Positions 63,155 to 64,000 of a DNA stretch of 64,000 nucleotides are shown piece by piece. The notes under the pieces were generated by a model. The model was not told the origin of the DNA and did not search any database. It worked only from the letters and a program-made list of their open reading frames with translations. Made by a program: the position numbers and the translations under genes. Position 1 is the first letter of the stretch; every line of letters begins with the position of its first letter. Source of the DNA: Flavisericum labens (GTDB lineage Bacteria; Bacteroidota; Bacteroidia; Flavobacteriales; Flavobacteriaceae); NCBI RefSeq assembly GCF_045446075.1, contig NZ_JBJJBQ010000005.1:124001-188000 (forward strand), read 5' to 3'.

Positions 63155-64000
63155 TTACTTAAACGCATTCAAACCCGTAATATCCAAGCCAGTTATAAGC
63201 AAATGAATGTCGTGAGTGCCTTCGTATGTGATAACGCTTTCCAAATTCATGGAGTGCCTCATAATACTATATTCACCTGTTATACCCATGCCACCCAATA
63301 TTTGTCTGGCTTCTCGGGCAATAGTAATGGCCATATCAACATTGTTGCGTTTTGCCATAGATATTTGTGCAGATGTGGCTTTGTTCTCATTACGCAAAAC
63401 ACCCAAGCGCCAAGTTAATAGCTGGGCTTTGGTGATTTCGGTAATCATTTCTGCCAATTTTTTTTGTTGCAGCTGAAATTGCCCAATTGGTTTACCAAAC
63501 TGCTTGCGTTCTTTGCTATATCGTAAAGCGGTGTCGTAGCAATCCATGGCGGCTCCAATAGCACCCCAGGCAATGCCATAGCGGGCGGAGTCCAAACATC
63601 CAAGGGCCGCACCCAATCCTGATTTTTCAGGCAGTAGATTTTCTTTTGGGATTTTCACATTATCGAAAATAAGCTCGCCAGTAGCAGAGGCTCTTAACGA
63701 CCATTTATTATGAGTTTCTGGTGTTGAAAAACCTTCCATGCCACGTTCCACCAATAGACCATGTATACGCCCGTTTTCGTTTTTTGCCCATACAACTGCA
63801 ACATCGGCGAAAGGTGCATTACTAATCCACATTTTAGCGCCGTTTAATAAATAATGCTCGCCTTTGTCTTTAAAGTTTGTAACCATGCCACTGGGATTGC
63901 TGCCATGGTCGGGTTCTGTTAGTCCAAAGCATCCTATCCATTCGCCAGACGCTAGTTTGGGTAGGTATTTTTGACGTTGTTCTTCATTACCATATTTCCA
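63155..64000 (-). CDS. gcdH: glutaryl-CoA dehydrogenase (partial, N-terminus outside window)
   Basis: The C-terminal 281 residues of an acyl-CoA dehydrogenase. The frame is open to the window edge; ATG codons inside are internal methionines. GCFGLTEPDHGSNPSG followed by MVTNF is the FAD-binding middle domain, and the end has the catalytic glutamate in ITYEGTHDIHLLITGLDITGLNAF, which fits glutaryl-CoA dehydrogenases more than short-chain enzymes. It oxidises and decarboxylates glutaryl-CoA to crotonyl-CoA in lysine and tryptophan degradation. It is 120 bases from the PPi-PEPCK-like gene. Confidence 0.88.
   Translation of the reverse strand, partial: WKYGNEEQRQKYLPKLASGEWIGCFGLTEPDHGSNPSGMVTNFKDKGEHYLLNGAKMWISNAPFADVAVVWAKNENGRIHGLLVERGMEGFSTPETHNKWSLRASATGELIFDNVKIPKENLLPEKSGLGAALGCLDSARYGIAWGAIGAAMDCYDTALRYSKERKQFGKPIGQFQLQQKKLAEMITEITKAQLLTWRLGVLRNENKATSAQISMAKRNNVDMAITIAREARQILGGMGITGEYSIMRHSMNLESVITYEGTHDIHLLITGLDITGLNAFK

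Noticed and set aside
1..64000. CRISPR arrays, insertion sequences, prophage and tRNA/rRNA genes
   Set aside because: I looked through the gaps for regularly spaced repeats, transposase or integrase genes and tRNA-like cloverleafs and saw none. Dedicated searches (tRNAscan, Infernal, ISfinder) could still find something I missed.

Overview
This window looks like chromosomal DNA of a low-GC, aerobic member of the Bacteroidota, most likely the family Flavobacteriaceae. The signs are TAnnTTTG-type -7 promoter elements, a type IX secretion sorting domain, a large TonB-dependent receptor with an N-terminal carboxypeptidase-like domain, Bacteroidota-restricted families (DUF4270, DUF4271, DUF4296) and atpD-atpC split from the other ATP synthase genes. 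The genus cannot be settled from the sequence alone. I see no rRNA, tRNA, CRISPR array, insertion sequence, integrase or phage gene. Genes are tightly packed, and no gene-free stretch exceeds 300 bases.

Layout. 1-3932 (minus) is a biotin operon: bioF, a DUF2007/zinc-ribbon gene, bioD, bioA and the start of a beta-ketoacyl synthase cut by the window edge. 4047-5264 (plus) holds a DUF2975 membrane protein, its partner HTH regulator with a candidate operator, and a small exported protein. 5272-10418 is a mutagenesis cassette: a self-cleaving HTH-S24 repressor (plus) divergent from a DnaE-type polymerase and DinB (minus). 10489-12358 is atpD-atpC with an unusual heptad inverted repeat between them. 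12553-20049 (minus) holds a TonB receptor, glmS, a DUF4270 lipoprotein and a shortened glycogen-synthase-like protein. 20250-30118 (plus) runs panC, panD, a UPF0104 membrane protein, an esterase-fold protein lacking its serine, radA, a membrane-anchored MutS-like ATPase, lhgO and an aminotransferase/omega-amidase pair. 30111-36174 holds an Ig-like lipoprotein, comF, glyS, an Lrp regulator and a saccharopine dehydrogenase. 36270-40637 (plus) carries DUF423, ATP-type pckA and a prolyl oligopeptidase. 40676-46264 holds a small membrane protein, hemD-DUF4271 and a dolichol-phosphate-mannose-synthase-like / dihydroorotase / DUF4296 run facing an epimerase. 46476-55523 contains tyrS, a YHS protein, a LuxE-like acyltransferase, a minimal T9SS cargo, a two-component system, a MurG-like glycosyltransferase, trmB, a LysE exporter, an alkyltransferase-like protein and an outer-membrane protein. 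55721-57691 (plus) is a Mrp-NfuA-ferredoxin iron-sulfur group. 57697-64000 (minus) holds a metallophosphoesterase, an SGNH lipoprotein, a 1159-residue protein that I read as PPi-type PEP carboxykinase, and a partial glutaryl-CoA dehydrogenase.

Themes. Central carbon metabolism is represented by two PEP carboxykinase types in one window. Lysine breakdown may link the saccharopine dehydrogenase and glutaryl-CoA dehydrogenase. Inducible mutagenesis is carried by the repressor/DnaE/DinB cassette. Several proteins keep a fold but lose a hallmark catalytic residue: the esterase-like protein, the glycogen-synthase-like protein and the alkyltransferase-like protein. Most of the window is ordinary flavobacterial core genome. 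I do not see a convincing wholly new multi-gene system. The best leads are listed as separate findings.
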